A DNA stretch of 64,000 bases from contig NZ_NKTY01000002.1 of the NCBI RefSeq assembly GCF_003207825.1, positions 173,645 through 237,644 on the forward strand, in the 5' to 3' direction. How positions within the stretch are numbered: position 1 is the first letter of the stretch; each line of letters begins with the position of its first letter. The DNA comes from Komagataeibacter saccharivorans (GTDB lineage Bacteria; Pseudomonadota; Alphaproteobacteria; Acetobacterales; Acetobacteraceae). A program made the position numbers and the translations under genes. This document shows positions 18,201 through 27,544 of this stretch, piece by piece. The notes below the pieces were generated by a model. It made no database searches. It was given only the letters and a program-made list of their open reading frames with translations, and was not told where the DNA came from.

Positions 18201-18495
18201 TGGTTTCGTTGAACGTCAGCAGGATGAAGGCGGTATCCTGGCTTGAATCGGATTCAATCTCGCTGACACCCGCGATCTGTCCCAGCCTGCGTTCCAGCGG
18301 GGTGGTGACGGAACTTGCCATCTGCTGGGGTGACGCACCGGGCTGCGTGGCCATGATGTAGATGACCGGCACGGCAATATCGGGCAGGTCGCCCACCGGC
18401 AGCACCCGATACGCAAACAGTCCGGACAGCAGGATGGCTGCGGCCAGCAGCGTGGTCGCAACCGGGCGCAGGATAAAAACGCGGCACAGGTTCAT
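15202..18495 (-). CDS. RND-family multidrug efflux permease, MdtC/MdtB-like
   Basis: A 1097-residue proton-driven inner-membrane pump of the HAE1 RND type. It opens with FILRPVATTLLAAAILLSG and continues with LPVGDLPDIAVPVI and PGASPQQMASSVTTPLERRLGQIAGVSE (given here only as positions about 30-80), closely matching MdtC. The proton-relay helix has GFVVDDAIVVLENIARH (two adjacent Asp), then GSREIGFTVLSITISLVAVFLPLLL. Two large periplasmic loops and a C-terminal second half with about six helices complete the fold. It is slightly longer than usual because of a linker with GGGGRQKEG. No membrane-fusion adaptor or outer-membrane factor gene is adjacent. Confidence 0.92.
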   Translation of the reverse strand: MNLCRVFILRPVATTLLAAAILLSGLFAYRVLPVGDLPDIAVPVIYIMATQPGASPQQMASSVTTPLERRLGQIAGVSEIESDSSQDTAFILLTFNETTNIDAAANDVEAALRAARADMPATLQSQPQYWKANPSDNPILILALTSDTQPVSELYDIAKTRLQPLLSQVQGVGWVEIAGSSAPAVRVEINPWPLFKYGLGFEDIRSALASANANTPKGIIENDTTRYTLATNDQARVAAQYRNLVIGYRDSRPVRLQDVASVRNGVENERQIGFLNGHRAVMAIIRPRAGANVIHVIDEIKARVPTLRAALPRGVTLVPAMDRSVTIRASLADTQWTLLASVVLVVGVVLVFLRTVRSTLIPAITVPISLAGTLAFMALFHFSLDILSLMALTIATGFVVDDAIVVLENIARHMEAGMDRKAAALRGSREIGFTVLSITISLVAVFLPLLLLAGTPGKVFFEFSMTLAITVTVSLVLALSLTPMMCSLFLEVGEKAPPDATAPWWRRWPHRAGDRLECGYQWLLRHYERSLSLALRHHVLTAITLPLSLGVMIAVIVFMPKGILPKEDVALVMNFFRADQTTSFPAMTQKIRAISDAMMVDRDTQEVIAFSGDTNIEGQAFAQMIDRSRRDDSPDDMIARIHKRLEDIPGLDISLFSAGDISGGGGRQKEGAYRYLLTSDSADDIYTWVPRLAAALRTAPALRDVTTNVMNNGAAIHADIIRDLAARYLVTPQLVSNTLYDAFGQRAASNISTSLTTYHVVMEVADQYRTSPDILNSFRVSTAGGSPGGGTVSNTVRVTTQAGIQASRSTQLSQQSFRNQIANRLAGGSAASNGSAVSSSTETMIPLSDVARLVPRPTAITVSHQDGFVSAAISFNLAPGMALSDASATIADTMIRLHVPPSIHGGFTGQAAQFQSAIINEVLIFIAALFTIYVTLGILYESYIHPLTIMSTLPSAGVGAVLALWASGQEFSLITMIGMILLVGIVKKNAILIVDFALHAERDRGLSPRDAIHDACIQRFRPILMTTLAAALGAVPLITNSGYGIEMRRPLGITVVGGLMMSQLLTLYTTPVVYLYMEHIRTWTVDRARRLLARRRG

Positions 18496-18532
18496 CGACT
18501 GTGACCGACCCTGACCTTCATGCAGTCCACGT

Positions 18533-19384
18533 TCATGCTGATGGTGCTGTCCCGTCTTCGGGTGTCAGGCCGGTTTCGGGCATGGTGCCTGCCTGTCCCG
18601 CCGCCTGACGGAAATAGTAGGATTCCGCAATCCTGATGGGCAGCAGGTCCATGAAGCGCGACCCCGCGGCCAGCCACCACGGGAAGAAGATGCGCCGCCT
18701 GCCCTCCGCCACGCCGGATATGATGGCGCGTACGGCATCGCCGGTCTGTGTCAGGCCGGGCATGGGGAAAGTGTTGCCTGCGGTCATGGGGGTTGCGACA
18801 AAACCGCAGCACACGCTGGACAGGAGGATACCGGCCCGCGCCATGTTGCCGCCCGTCGCCACCATGAAACGGTCCACCGCCGCCTTGGACGCGCAATAGG
18901 ACGGCGTTCCGGGAAACGAGACAAGCCCCGCCACGGATGACATGGCGCAGATGCGCCCGCGCACGCCATCGCTCCCGCGCGGCTGGGCGCGCATGACCTG
19001 CAGCGCCGGAAGCACCGTATTGATCACGCCGTCCACGTTGGTGGCGAACATGCGCCGGATCTGGTCATCCGGTTCGTAGGGGGCTTCCTCGCCGCCCCGG
19101 GTGGATGCCGTAATCCCCGCGCAGGCAAAAACGAGGTCAAGCGTGCCCGTGCCGGTTATCCAGTCATCCATGCCCGCGCGTTCGCGCACATCCTGCACCC
19201 GGATGCGCGCATCCGCCCCGCGTGCGATGCAGCGTGCCGCCACGTCGCGCAGGTTGGCGTGGTTTCGTCCCCCCAGATGCAGCCTGCGGCCCGGTCGGGC
19301 AAGGGCCAGGGCGATGCCGCGTCCGATACCGGAGGAGGCGCCGGTGATGAGTATCGATTCCTGTTTCATGTTCGCAGAATACAT
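18533..19384 (-). CDS. Short-chain dehydrogenase/reductase
   Basis: A classical SDR of 283 residues (278 if the ATG at 19369 is used; neither start has a clear ribosome site). The cofactor motif TGASSGIG is at residues 14-21, and LVFACAGI matches the NAG region. The catalytic Ser and YCASK (Tyr-x-x-x-Lys) lie in MSSVAGLVSFPGTPSYCASK. The C-terminus is longer than the minimum, with a hydrophobic stretch (FFPWWLAAGSRFMDLLPIRI) that could touch the membrane. Arg after the glycine motif suggests NADP, an inference. It is divergent from gmk. Substrate unknown. Confidence 0.88.
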   Translation of the reverse strand: MYSANMKQESILITGASSGIGRGIALALARPGRRLHLGGRNHANLRDVAARCIARGADARIRVQDVRERAGMDDWITGTGTLDLVFACAGITASTRGGEEAPYEPDDQIRRMFATNVDGVINTVLPALQVMRAQPRGSDGVRGRICAMSSVAGLVSFPGTPSYCASKAAVDRFMVATGGNMARAGILLSSVCCGFVATPMTAGNTFPMPGLTQTGDAVRAIISGVAEGRRRIFFPWWLAAGSRFMDLLPIRIAESYYFRQAAGQAGTMPETGLTPEDGTAPSA

Positions 19385-19462
19385 ACACCCTGTTAGAACT
19401 GCGCTACCCCCTTTGCGCAGCCGGCCGGTATTTGTGTACGGCCACCAATTATGGAGAACCGC

Positions 19463-20125
19463 ATGAGCCAGACCTTCAGCCCCCCCCGTGCAACCTCGGC
19501 GGTTCCGGTTCGGCGCAGGGGGGTATGTCTGGTTATCTCAGCCCCGTCCGGGGCGGGCAAGTCTACCATCGCCAATGCGCTGCGCGCGTCCGAACCCCAG
19601 TTGCTGCATTCCGTGTCCGTCACCACCCGCCAGCCCCGACCGGGGGAAAGTGACGGAATCCATTACCATTTCCGCACCATGGAAGAATTCAGCCGCATGG
19701 CGGAAGCAGGCGAGATGCTGGAATGGGCGACCGTATTCGGCCGCGGATACGGCACGCCGCGCGCGCCGGTTGAACAGGCCCTGGCGGAAGGGCGCGACAT
19801 GGTGTTCGACATCGACTGGCAGGGACACCGCCAGATCCGTGCGGCATTGCCCGCTGATGTGGTCAGCCTGTTCGTCCTGCCCCCGTCCATCGCGGAACTG
19901 GAACGTCGCCTGAACGGACGCGCATCGGATGAGGCCGATGAGATCGCGCGCCGCATGCAGGCCGCGCGCGACGAGATCTCGCACTGGAACGAATTCGACC
20001 ATGTCATCATCAATTCCGAACTGGATCAGGCCATTGCGGAAGCCCGCGCCGTGCTGGTCGCGGCCCGGCTGCAACGTCACCGCCAGATCGGACTGACGGA
20101 TCTGGTGGCCAGTTTCGGGGTCTGA
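19463..20125 (+). CDS. gmk: Guanylate kinase
   Basis: Gmk phosphorylates GMP to GDP, an essential cytosolic step. The 220-residue protein has the P-loop SAPSGAGKSTI, the GMP-binding block SVTTRQPRPGESDGIHYHF and the segment MVFDIDWQGHRQIR. The ATG at 19463 is chosen because GGAG at 19453-19456 is six bases upstream; an ATG at 19451 overlaps that site. Divergent from the SDR gene. Family length and all active-site regions are normal. Confidence 0.95.
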   Translation: MSQTFSPPRATSAVPVRRRGVCLVISAPSGAGKSTIANALRASEPQLLHSVSVTTRQPRPGESDGIHYHFRTMEEFSRMAEAGEMLEWATVFGRGYGTPRAPVEQALAEGRDMVFDIDWQGHRQIRAALPADVVSLFVLPPSIAELERRLNGRASDEADEIARRMQAARDEISHWNEFDHVIINSELDQAIAEARAVLVAARLQRHRQIGLTDLVASFGV

Positions 20126-20270
20126 CACGGCAGGCTGCATGGTACGGCGTGGGGGTTACGCCGCTGGCATGTGTTTCATGCGATAGCATTGATGGACAAG
20201 CGGCATGAAATGCGGGGATATGCTTCCGCCTGCCGCGTGCATGCCTTTTTAATTTCCCTGCCGGATCATC

Positions 20271-21503
20271 ATGCCTGCTCCTCGCCCGTCCGATTCCGCC
20301 CTGCCATTCTGGATGATTGCCCTGCTGGGGCTGCTGACGGCAATCGGGCCCCTTGCCACGGATATGTACCTGCCCGCCTTTCCGGCCATGGATCAGGAAC
20401 TGGCGGGCGGCCAGGCCGGGGCCAGCCAGATCACGCTGGCGGCGTGGTTCGCGGGGCTTGCGATCGGACAGTTCAGCCTTGGTCCCATATCCGACCGGCT
20501 GGGACGCCGCATGCCGCTTCTGGGCGGGCTGGTGCTGTTTTCGGTCGGCTCCCTTGGCTGTGCGGAGGTCACGTCATTCAACCTGTTCTGCCTGTGCCGT
20601 TTTATCGCGGCACTGGGTGGGGCGACCTGCGCGGTCATTCCACGCGCCATCGTGCGCGACGTGGCGACCGGGGCGACCTGTGCGCGGATCATGTCGCAGC
20701 TTATGCTGGTTTTTGGCGTCATGCCCATACTGGCGCCCTCGCTGGGCAGTCTGGTGCTGTCCGTCGGGCACTGGCGCTGGATTTTCTGGATTGCGGTCTG
20801 GTACGGCGTACTGGCGCTGGTGGTGGTGGTGGCGACGCTGGGCGACACCATGCCACGGGAAAAACGGATCACCTTTTCCGCTACCGGCATGATTGCCCGC
20901 TACGCCGGGCTGGTGCGTGAGCCGGTGTTCATGTCCAGTGCGCTGATCAACAGTTTTTCGTCCTTCATCATGTTCGCCTACATCACCTCGGCACCCATGG
21001 TGTTTGAACACCTGCTGCATTTCACGCCCGGTCAGTTCGGGGTGTTCTTTGGCCTCAATGCGGGCATGTTCATCGCCACGGCCCAGCTTAATGGCATGCT
21101 GGTGCATCGCGTGTCGCTGTCGCGCCTGCTGGACCGGGGGGTGGTGGGCTGCCTGCTGGCCGCGCTGACCTGTCTTGTCCTGTCGCTGGCGGGTGTGGCG
21201 GGTCCGGCGCATCCGCTGCTGGTCTGCGTGCTGATCATGTGCATTACCGCCTCGCTGGGGTTTGTGGGACCCAATGCAACGGTCATGGCCTTTACCCATC
21301 ACGGCCACCAGATTGGCAGCGCGTCGGCGCTGATGGGCACGATCCAGTTCTCCCTCGCCGCAGGCAGCGGCTTCATTCTGGGCCATGTGCCATTCCACAG
21401 CCCCGCGCCTCTGGCCGTGGTGGTGATGGGCGGGGGAACCTGCATGGGGCTGTGCAACATCTGGCGCCATGCCTGTGACCGCCGCACCCACGGACGGAAA
21501 TAG
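20271..21503 (+). CDS. MFS drug exporter, Bcr/CflA type
   Basis: A 410-residue major facilitator protein with about twelve transmembrane segments. The first helix region PLATDMYLPAFPAM is the hallmark of the Bcr/CflA drug-resistance subfamily (DHA1). The loop 2-3 signature appears as GPISDRLGRRMPLLGGL, and motif C-like proline/glycine stretches follow (VFGVMPILAPSLGSLVL). Likely an H+-coupled exporter; the substrate is unknown. It stands alone, 145 bases after gmk, and is convergent with rmlA. Confidence 0.9.
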   Translation: MPAPRPSDSALPFWMIALLGLLTAIGPLATDMYLPAFPAMDQELAGGQAGASQITLAAWFAGLAIGQFSLGPISDRLGRRMPLLGGLVLFSVGSLGCAEVTSFNLFCLCRFIAALGGATCAVIPRAIVRDVATGATCARIMSQLMLVFGVMPILAPSLGSLVLSVGHWRWIFWIAVWYGVLALVVVVATLGDTMPREKRITFSATGMIARYAGLVREPVFMSSALINSFSSFIMFAYITSAPMVFEHLLHFTPGQFGVFFGLNAGMFIATAQLNGMLVHRVSLSRLLDRGVVGCLLAALTCLVLSLAGVAGPAHPLLVCVLIMCITASLGFVGPNATVMAFTHHGHQIGSASALMGTIQFSLAAGSGFILGHVPFHSPAPLAVVVMGGGTCMGLCNIWRHACDRRTHGRK

Positions 21504-21533
21504 GGGCGCACGGAGGGGCGTTTTCCCGCCTCC

Positions 21534-22442
21534 TCAGACCGGCTGCCGGTCCGCGATATCGCGTAGTGTCCGCCCCAGTTCGGTCTTTTTCATCTGCCCG
21601 GCCAGCGTGCGGAGCTGGCTTTCGTTTATGTAGCCCATGCGGAAGGCCGTTTCCTCTGGCGATCCGACCAGCATGCCCTGACGTGACTGCACGGTATGGA
21701 CGAATGATCCCGCCAGCATCAGGCTTTCGGGCAGGCCCGCATCCAGCCATGCGCAGCCGCGCCCAAGCCGTTCGACATGCAGCGTGCTGTCTTCAAGATA
21801 CAGGCGGTTGAGGTCGGTGATTTCCAGTTCACCGCGTGCGGAGGGGTGTAGGCGGGTGGCAAACTCTCCCACCCGTCCATCGTAGAAATAAAGGCCGGTC
21901 ACAGCCCAGTTGGAAGGGGGGTGTTCAGGTTTTTCCACAATGTCCAGCGCCCGGCCATGGCGATCGAACGTCACGACCCCATAGCGTTCGGGATCGCGCA
22001 CCTGATAGGCGAAAACCGTCGCCCCATCGGGCCGGTGGGCCGCGGTGCGCAGCATGGCGGGCAGGTGATCGGCGAAAATCAGGTTGTCACCCAGTATCAG
22101 GGCGCACGGTGCCCCCGCCAGCCAGTCACCCGCGATCAGGAATGCCTGCGCAATGCCCTGTGGCGCGGGCTGGATACGGTAGGTGAAGCGGACACCGAAC
22201 TGCGCGCCATCCCCCAGCAGGCGCTGGAACTGCGGCAGGTCCTGTGGCGTGGAAATGATCATGATATCGCGGATACCCGCCATCATCAGGGTCGATAGCG
22301 GATAATAGATCATCGGCTTGTCATAGACCGGCAGCAACTGCTTGCTGGTCGCCAGCGTCATGGGATGCAGGCGCGTGCCCGATCCCCCTGCCAGCAGGAT
22401 GCCCCTGGTAGCAGGCTTCTGCCCTTCGTCATGCTGCATCAT
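21534..22442 (-). CDS. rmlA: Glucose-1-phosphate thymidylyltransferase
   Basis: RmlA makes dTDP-glucose from glucose-1-phosphate and dTTP, the first step to dTDP-rhamnose. The 302-residue protein has the pyrophosphorylase motif [16 protein letters not shown], then [31 protein letters not shown] and a late [14 protein letters not shown], all diagnostic. Its ATG overlaps the rmlB stop by four bases (22439-22442), so the two are co-translated. rmlC and rmlD are not nearby. The product probably feeds exopolysaccharide or LPS synthesis. Confidence 0.95.
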   Translation of the reverse strand: MMQHDEGQKPATRGILLAGGSGTRLHPMTLATSKQLLPVYDKPMIYYPLSTLMMAGIRDIMIISTPQDLPQFQRLLGDGAQFGVRFTYRIQPAPQGIAQAFLIAGDWLAGAPCALILGDNLIFADHLPAMLRTAAHRPDGATVFAYQVRDPERYGVVTFDRHGRALDIVEKPEHPPSNWAVTGLYFYDGRVGEFATRLHPSARGELEITDLNRLYLEDSTLHVERLGRGCAWLDAGLPESLMLAGSFVHTVQSRQGMLVGSPEETAFRMGYINESQLRTLAGQMKKTELGRTLRDIADRQPV

Positions 22443-23494
22443 GCCACCTGTCCAAGCCGCTGGCCGCCATAGCGCCGGTTACGGATGGCCTGCCACCACG
22501 GCGCATGGTCGAGATACCAGCGCACGGTCAGCCTTATGCCGCTTTCAAAATCATGTCGTGCCGTCCAGCCCAGCGCCTGTTCCGCATGGGATGGGTCGAT
22601 TTCATACCGGAAATCGTGGCCCGGCCTGTCCTGAACATGTTCGATCAGCCGCGCATGCGTTCCCATCGGGTCGGGGCGCAGTTCATCCAGAATGTCGCAG
22701 ATGGTGCGGACGACCTGCAGGTTGGTGCGGGGCTGGCGGCTGCCTATGGCATAGGTTTCGCCCGGCTGGCCCCGTTCCACGGCGCATACCAGCGCCTGTG
22801 CATGGTCGTCCACGAACAGCCAGTCACGGATATTGTCGCCCGCGCCATAAATGGGCAGGGCGCGGCCCTCGATGGCGTTGATTATCGTCAGCGGCACAAG
22901 TTTTTCAGGGAAATGCCAGAGACCGTAATTATTGGTGGTGTTCGTAATGAAGGTCGGCAGGCCGTAAGTATGCCGCCATGCCCGCACCAGATGGTCGGAT
23001 GCCGCCTTGCTGGCGGAATAGGGGCTGCTGGGGCTGTAGGGCGTGGTTTCGGTAAAGGGTGGATCGTCCGGACCAAGCATGCCGAACACCTCATCGGTGG
23101 AGACATGATGGAAGCGGAAACTGTCCCGCAGCACGGGGGGCAGCGCCTGCCAGTAGATGCGCGCGGCCTCCAGCATGGAAAAGGTGCCCGTCACATTGGT
23201 CTGGACAAAGGCATGCGCGCTGTCGATCGAACGGTCCACATGGCTTTCGGCCGCCAGATGCATCACCGCATCGGGCTGGAAGGCCTCAAATGCCGCCAGC
23301 ACGGCGGACGTATCGCATATGTCGCAATGCCGCATGCGATAGCGGGAGGAAGAAGTCGCTTCCTCCACCGCATGCGGGCTGGCGGCATAGGTCAGGCAGT
23401 CGATATTCAGGATTTCATGGCGCGTGTGTCTGATCAGATGGCGCACGACCGCCGACCCGATAAACCCGCACCCGCCGGTTATTAAGATGCGCAT
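22439..23494 (-). CDS. rmlB: dTDP-glucose 4,6-dehydratase
   Basis: RmlB converts dTDP-glucose to the 4-keto-6-deoxy sugar. The 351-residue extended SDR has the NAD motif [12 protein letters not shown], the catalytic region HVSTDEVFG, the [12 protein letters not shown] tyrosine-lysine pair and [15 protein letters not shown]. The ATG at 23494 is preferred over an in-frame ATG at 23509; no strong ribosome site is seen at either. First gene of the rmlB-rmlA pair. Confidence 0.95.
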   Translation of the reverse strand: MRILITGGCGFIGSAVVRHLIRHTRHEILNIDCLTYAASPHAVEEATSSSRYRMRHCDICDTSAVLAAFEAFQPDAVMHLAAESHVDRSIDSAHAFVQTNVTGTFSMLEAARIYWQALPPVLRDSFRFHHVSTDEVFGMLGPDDPPFTETTPYSPSSPYSASKAASDHLVRAWRHTYGLPTFITNTTNNYGLWHFPEKLVPLTIINAIEGRALPIYGAGDNIRDWLFVDDHAQALVCAVERGQPGETYAIGSRQPRTNLQVVRTICDILDELRPDPMGTHARLIEHVQDRPGHDFRYEIDPSHAEQALGWTARHDFESGIRLTVRWYLDHAPWWQAIRNRRYGGQRLGQVA

Positions 23495-23723
23495 GGGAAT
23501 CCACCACATTAAAAATCGTAGCAGACAGGTAAAATATTAAGATCCCACAAATATCCGCCCTGTATTTCCCGTTACATGACCGGGGGCGGCTGACTGTGGG
23601 GCCGGTCAGGCGCGCCGCGCGGGTGGGATATGTGATTTACGGAATGTCAGCATGCTGCGAACATATGACCAAATACGATATAACAGGGTTATTGCACGTC
23701 CCCGACCAAGGTAGCCTGCCTGC

Positions 23724-24998
23724 ATGATGTTTCCGATGCGCCTGATCCGGTTGCGTTTCCTGGTCCTGACCATCCTGTTCATGACGCAGGGTGGTGCCCG
23801 TGCGGGGGCCACCTCCGTCCCCGATGCCGCCAGCATGCTCCAGCATGACATGCAGCACGAACTTGGTGTCCGGCAGATGCGCCCGCGCCAGACACAGCGC
23901 GCCATGGCCCTGACGGTCGATGTGCTGGATCAGGCCAATGGCTGGCCGCAGGATGCGGAAATCGTGCTGGTGGTGGACCGTGCGCCCACCGTTCAGCTCA
24001 TGTGGTTCGTGCTGGCTGATACGGCGGCCCATCAACTGACCCCGCTGGGCATGGTGGCGGTCAGCACGGGCCGACCGGGGCGGAAGGAACATTTCCGCAC
24101 GCCGGTAGGCATCTTCGTCAATGATGGCCAGATTTACGGGTATCGCGCACTGGGCACCAAGAACGAACACGGCATACGCGGCAATGGCGAAAAGGGCATG
24201 CGGGTATGGGATTTCGGCTGGCAGACGACAGAGGACTGGCGGCGCAAGGGAAGCGTGGCGGTCGTCCGGCTGGAGATGCATGCCACGGACCCGACCTTCC
24301 TTGAATCCCGGCTGGGGCAGGCGGATTCGGAAGGGTGCATCCGTATCCCGGCGCGCGTGAACAGTTTTATCGACCGCCATGGCCTGCTGGACCGCCAGCT
24401 TGACCTGATCGCGCAGACCGACCCGCAGAAGGCGCGCGGCGTGCGCGCCCTGCTGGGCGCGGAACATGTCCCCACAGCGCTGGAAGGGGACCGGGTGATC
24501 GTGATCGACACGTCCGATCCCCAGGCCCCCCTGTCCGATCCGGCGCAGGCCCAGAAAATACAGGCTGATTTTGCCCAGTTCCTTGCAGCGTCCAATACAG
24601 CGGGCCAGCCATCCCCCGCGGCACAATCTCCATCCGCACCGCCGTCAGCCGGGCCGCGTCCCATCGCGCAACTGCCGTCCCGACCGCAACCCGCTGTCGC
24701 CTATGTCCCGCCGCCGGCGCCCACCGGGCAACGGCCTGCCGTGCCCCCGACCCCTGTTGTGCCGCGTCCGGTGCCCCCGCTACCGCCTGCGCAACAGCCA
24801 CAACCGGCACCTGTGTCACCGCCCCCACCTGTAGTAACGCCCCAGCCGGTCGTGCAGCCGCCGGGACCTGCTTCCCCGCCGGATGACAGACCGCCACGCC
24901 CGCCCATGCGCATCGTGCCGCTTCCCCCGTCGCCCGGTGACGCGCCTGCGCCCGCTCCGCAGGAATCTGCGCCGGAGCAGCAGGCCGGGTCAGGCTGA
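23724..24998 (+). CDS. L,D-transpeptidase-like (YkuD) protein with long proline-rich tail
   Basis: A 424-residue exported protein. A signal peptide (about 1-28) precedes a YkuD-type catalytic domain: VSTGRPGRKEHFRTPVGIF, then His186 and the nucleophile motif SEGCIRIP with Cys205. YkuD enzymes normally have S/T-H-G-C; here the His next to Gly is Glu. Domains of this kind cross-link peptidoglycan or attach proteins to it. Residues from about 285 to the end are almost entirely Pro, Ala and Gln, a disordered tail that may span the periplasm. Monocistronic; a terminator for the opposite strand lies 80 bases beyond. Confidence 0.82.
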   Translation: MMFPMRLIRLRFLVLTILFMTQGGARAGATSVPDAASMLQHDMQHELGVRQMRPRQTQRAMALTVDVLDQANGWPQDAEIVLVVDRAPTVQLMWFVLADTAAHQLTPLGMVAVSTGRPGRKEHFRTPVGIFVNDGQIYGYRALGTKNEHGIRGNGEKGMRVWDFGWQTTEDWRRKGSVAVVRLEMHATDPTFLESRLGQADSEGCIRIPARVNSFIDRHGLLDRQLDLIAQTDPQKARGVRALLGAEHVPTALEGDRVIVIDTSDPQAPLSDPAQAQKIQADFAQFLAASNTAGQPSPAAQSPSAPPSAGPRPIAQLPSRPQPAVAYVPPPAPTGQRPAVPPTPVVPRPVPPLPPAQQPQPAPVSPPPPVVTPQPVVQPPGPASPPDDRPPRPPMRIVPLPPSPGDAPAPAPQESAPEQQAGSG

Positions 24999-25076
24999 AT
25001 ACGGGCATTGTGGCGCCTGCCATATCAGGCGTTCTCATGGGGTAATAAGGCTGGCCCTTCCTTCCTTAATTCCCAT

Positions 25077-25104
25077 AAAAAAAGGGGGCATTGCTGCCCC
25101 CTTT
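25077..25104 (-). terminator. Rho-independent terminator after xfp
   Basis: AAAGGGGGCA and TGCCCCCTTT form a perfect 10-bp stem with a TTGC loop. On the minus strand it is followed by a run of T, and it lies about 30 bases past the xfp stop. It could also slow transcription coming from the L,D-transpeptidase gene on the plus strand, although the T-run there is short. Confidence 0.85.
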
Positions 25105-25132
25105 CCTGACCGGAGTGATGCCGGCGACTGGT

Positions 25133-27502
25133 TCAGGACCAGCGCCAGTTGCGTACTTCCGGCAGGTCCTGTCCATATTCCGCCACGTAGCGGTGGTGTT
25201 CGTTCAGCTTGTCGCAGATCGCCTCGTTGGCATAGGCCGCCTTGGATGCAAGACCCGGCACCCGGCGGATCACGTTCTGCACCAGATGGAACCGGTCGAG
25301 GTTATTGCGCACGGTCATGTCGAACGGCGTGGTGGTGGAACCTTCCTCACGGTAGCCATGCACGTGGAAGTTACGGCAGTTGGTCCGCTTGTAGATCAGC
25401 TTGTGAATCAGCGCCGGATAGCCGTGGAAGGCGAAGATGACCGGCTTGTCCGTGGTGAACAGGCTGTCGAAGGTGAAGTCATCCAGCCCGTCCGGGTGCT
25501 GGGACTGTGATTCAAGGGTTAGAAGGTCCACCACGTTGACCACGCGGATTTTCAGGTCCGGCACGTGATGGTTCAGGATCTGCACCGCAGCCAGAGTCTC
25601 CATGGTCGGCACGTCACCCGCGCAGGCCATGACCACATCGGGTCCGCTGTCCTTGTCGTTACTGGCCCATTCCCAGATACCGATGCCCTTGGCGCAATGG
25701 TCGATGGCGGAATCCATGTCCAGCCACTGCGGTTCGGGCTGCTTGCCCGCCACGATCACGTTCACGCGGTCCCGGCTTTCAAGGCAGGTTTTGGCCACAC
25801 ACAGCAGGGTGTTGGCATCAGGCGGCAGGAACACCCGTACCGTCTTGGCCTTCTTGTTCAGCACATGGTCGATGAAGCCGGGGTCCTGATGGCTGAACCC
25901 GTTATGGTCCTGCCGCCAGACATGCGATGTCAGCAGGTAGTTGAGTGAGGGGATCGGCGCGCGCCATGCCACTTCATCCGCCTGCTTGATCCACTTGGCG
26001 TGCTGGTTGACCATGGAATCCACGATGTGGATGAACGCCTCATAGCATGACAGGAAGCCATGGCGGCCCGTCAGCAGGTAGCCTTCCAGCCAACCCTGAC
26101 AGGTATGCTCGCTCAGGATTTCCATGACATGGCCGTCCACCGACAGGTGGTCGTCATAATCAAAGGTCTCGGCGTTCCATGCGCGGTTGGTGACATCCAG
26201 CACGGCGTTCAGGCGGTTGGAATTGTTTTCATCCGGCGCCAGCACGCGGAAATTGCGCGCACCCAGATTCGCCTTCATCACATCGCGCAGCCAGCTACCC
26301 AGCACGCGCGTGCCTTCGCCCAGTTCATGCCCCGGCGAGGATACGGTAACGGCATAATCCGCAACATCGGGCATGCGCAGGTCGCGGCTCAGCAGGCCGC
26401 CATTGGCGTGCGGGTTGGCGCTCATCCGGCGGTTGCCCTTGGGGGCAAGGGCCGCGATTTCAGGCAGCAGGGTGCCGTTTTCGTCAAACAGCTCTTCCGG
26501 CCTGTAGCTATGCAGCCAGGTGTCGAGCAGCTTCAGGTGCTCGGGATTGGTCATGTCGGTAATGGGCACCTGATGGGCGCGCCAGTACCCTTCGACCCGC
26601 AGCCCGTCCACCGTCTTGGGGCAGGTCCAGCCCTTGGGCGTGCGCATGATGATCATGGGCCAGACCGGGCGCGCGGTCTGGTTCTGCTCACGCGCGGCCT
26701 TCTGGATCTGTGCGATTTTCGCAAAGGCCGTATCCATCGCCACGGCCATCTTCTGGTGCATGGTGTCGGGATCGTCACCTTCCACCACGATCGGCTCATA
26801 GCCGTAGCCACGGAACAGGCTCAGCAGTTCTTCGGCGGGGATGCGGGCCAGCACGGTGGGGTTGGCGATCTTGTAACCGTTCAGGTGCAGGATCGGCAGG
26901 ACCGCGCCATCGGTCTTGGGGTCAAGGAACTTGTTGCTGTGCCACGATGTCGCCATCGGGCCGGTTTCGGCTTCGCCATCACCCACGACGCAGGCCACGA
27001 CCAGATCGGGATTGTCGAACGCCGCGCCATAGGCATGGGACAGGGAATAGCCCAGCTCGCCGCCTTCATGGATGGAACCTGGCGTGGTGGGGGCCGCATG
27101 GCTGGGAATCCCGCCGGGGAAGGAGAACTGCTTGACCAGTCTGGCCAGCCCGTCCGCATCCTGCGTCACGGCGGGGAAATACTCGCTGTATGTCCCTTCC
27201 AGATAGGTGCTGGCGATCACGCCCGGCGCCCCGTGGCCCGGCCCCGCCACGAACAGGATGCTACGGTCCTGTTCACGGATGATGCGGTTGAGGTGCAGGT
27301 AAAGGAAGTTCAGCCCCGGTGTGGTGCCCCAGTGCCCGAGCAGGCGCGGCTTGGTATGTTCCAGCTTCAGCGGTTCACGCAGCAGCGGGTTCGCCATCAG
27401 GTAGATCTGGGCAATCGAGAGGTAGTTTGCTGCATGCCACCACTTGTTGAAAAGCGCGACATCCGCTGTGGACAGCGGGTTCGCGGATGCAGTTTCACTC
27501 AT
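25133..27502 (-). CDS. xfp: Xylulose-5-phosphate/fructose-6-phosphate phosphoketolase
   Basis: A 789-residue thiamine diphosphate enzyme that splits xylulose-5-P or fructose-6-P with phosphate into acetyl phosphate plus a triose or tetrose phosphate. Diagnostic segments include [30 protein letters not shown] and the ThDP-binding stretch [22 protein letters not shown] (about residues 185-205). The length matches the family. GGAAGGAA precedes the ATG. It is the second gene after ackA, 42 bases downstream, and ends at a strong terminator. With AckA it yields ATP and acetate from pentose phosphates. Confidence 0.97.
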   Translation of the reverse strand: MSETASANPLSTADVALFNKWWHAANYLSIAQIYLMANPLLREPLKLEHTKPRLLGHWGTTPGLNFLYLHLNRIIREQDRSILFVAGPGHGAPGVIASTYLEGTYSEYFPAVTQDADGLARLVKQFSFPGGIPSHAAPTTPGSIHEGGELGYSLSHAYGAAFDNPDLVVACVVGDGEAETGPMATSWHSNKFLDPKTDGAVLPILHLNGYKIANPTVLARIPAEELLSLFRGYGYEPIVVEGDDPDTMHQKMAVAMDTAFAKIAQIQKAAREQNQTARPVWPMIIMRTPKGWTCPKTVDGLRVEGYWRAHQVPITDMTNPEHLKLLDTWLHSYRPEELFDENGTLLPEIAALAPKGNRRMSANPHANGGLLSRDLRMPDVADYAVTVSSPGHELGEGTRVLGSWLRDVMKANLGARNFRVLAPDENNSNRLNAVLDVTNRAWNAETFDYDDHLSVDGHVMEILSEHTCQGWLEGYLLTGRHGFLSCYEAFIHIVDSMVNQHAKWIKQADEVAWRAPIPSLNYLLTSHVWRQDHNGFSHQDPGFIDHVLNKKAKTVRVFLPPDANTLLCVAKTCLESRDRVNVIVAGKQPEPQWLDMDSAIDHCAKGIGIWEWASNDKDSGPDVVMACAGDVPTMETLAAVQILNHHVPDLKIRVVNVVDLLTLESQSQHPDGLDDFTFDSLFTTDKPVIFAFHGYPALIHKLIYKRTNCRNFHVHGYREEGSTTTPFDMTVRNNLDRFHLVQNVIRRVPGLASKAAYANEAICDKLNEHHRYVAEYGQDLPEVRNWRWS

Positions 27503-27544
27503 TTGCGTTCCTTCCGAGATATTCCATCCCTGTGCGGCCTGCGT

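Noticed and set aside
20146..20162. GGCGT/ACGCC hairpin after gmk as a terminator
   Set aside because: The stem is only five pairs and no T-run follows.
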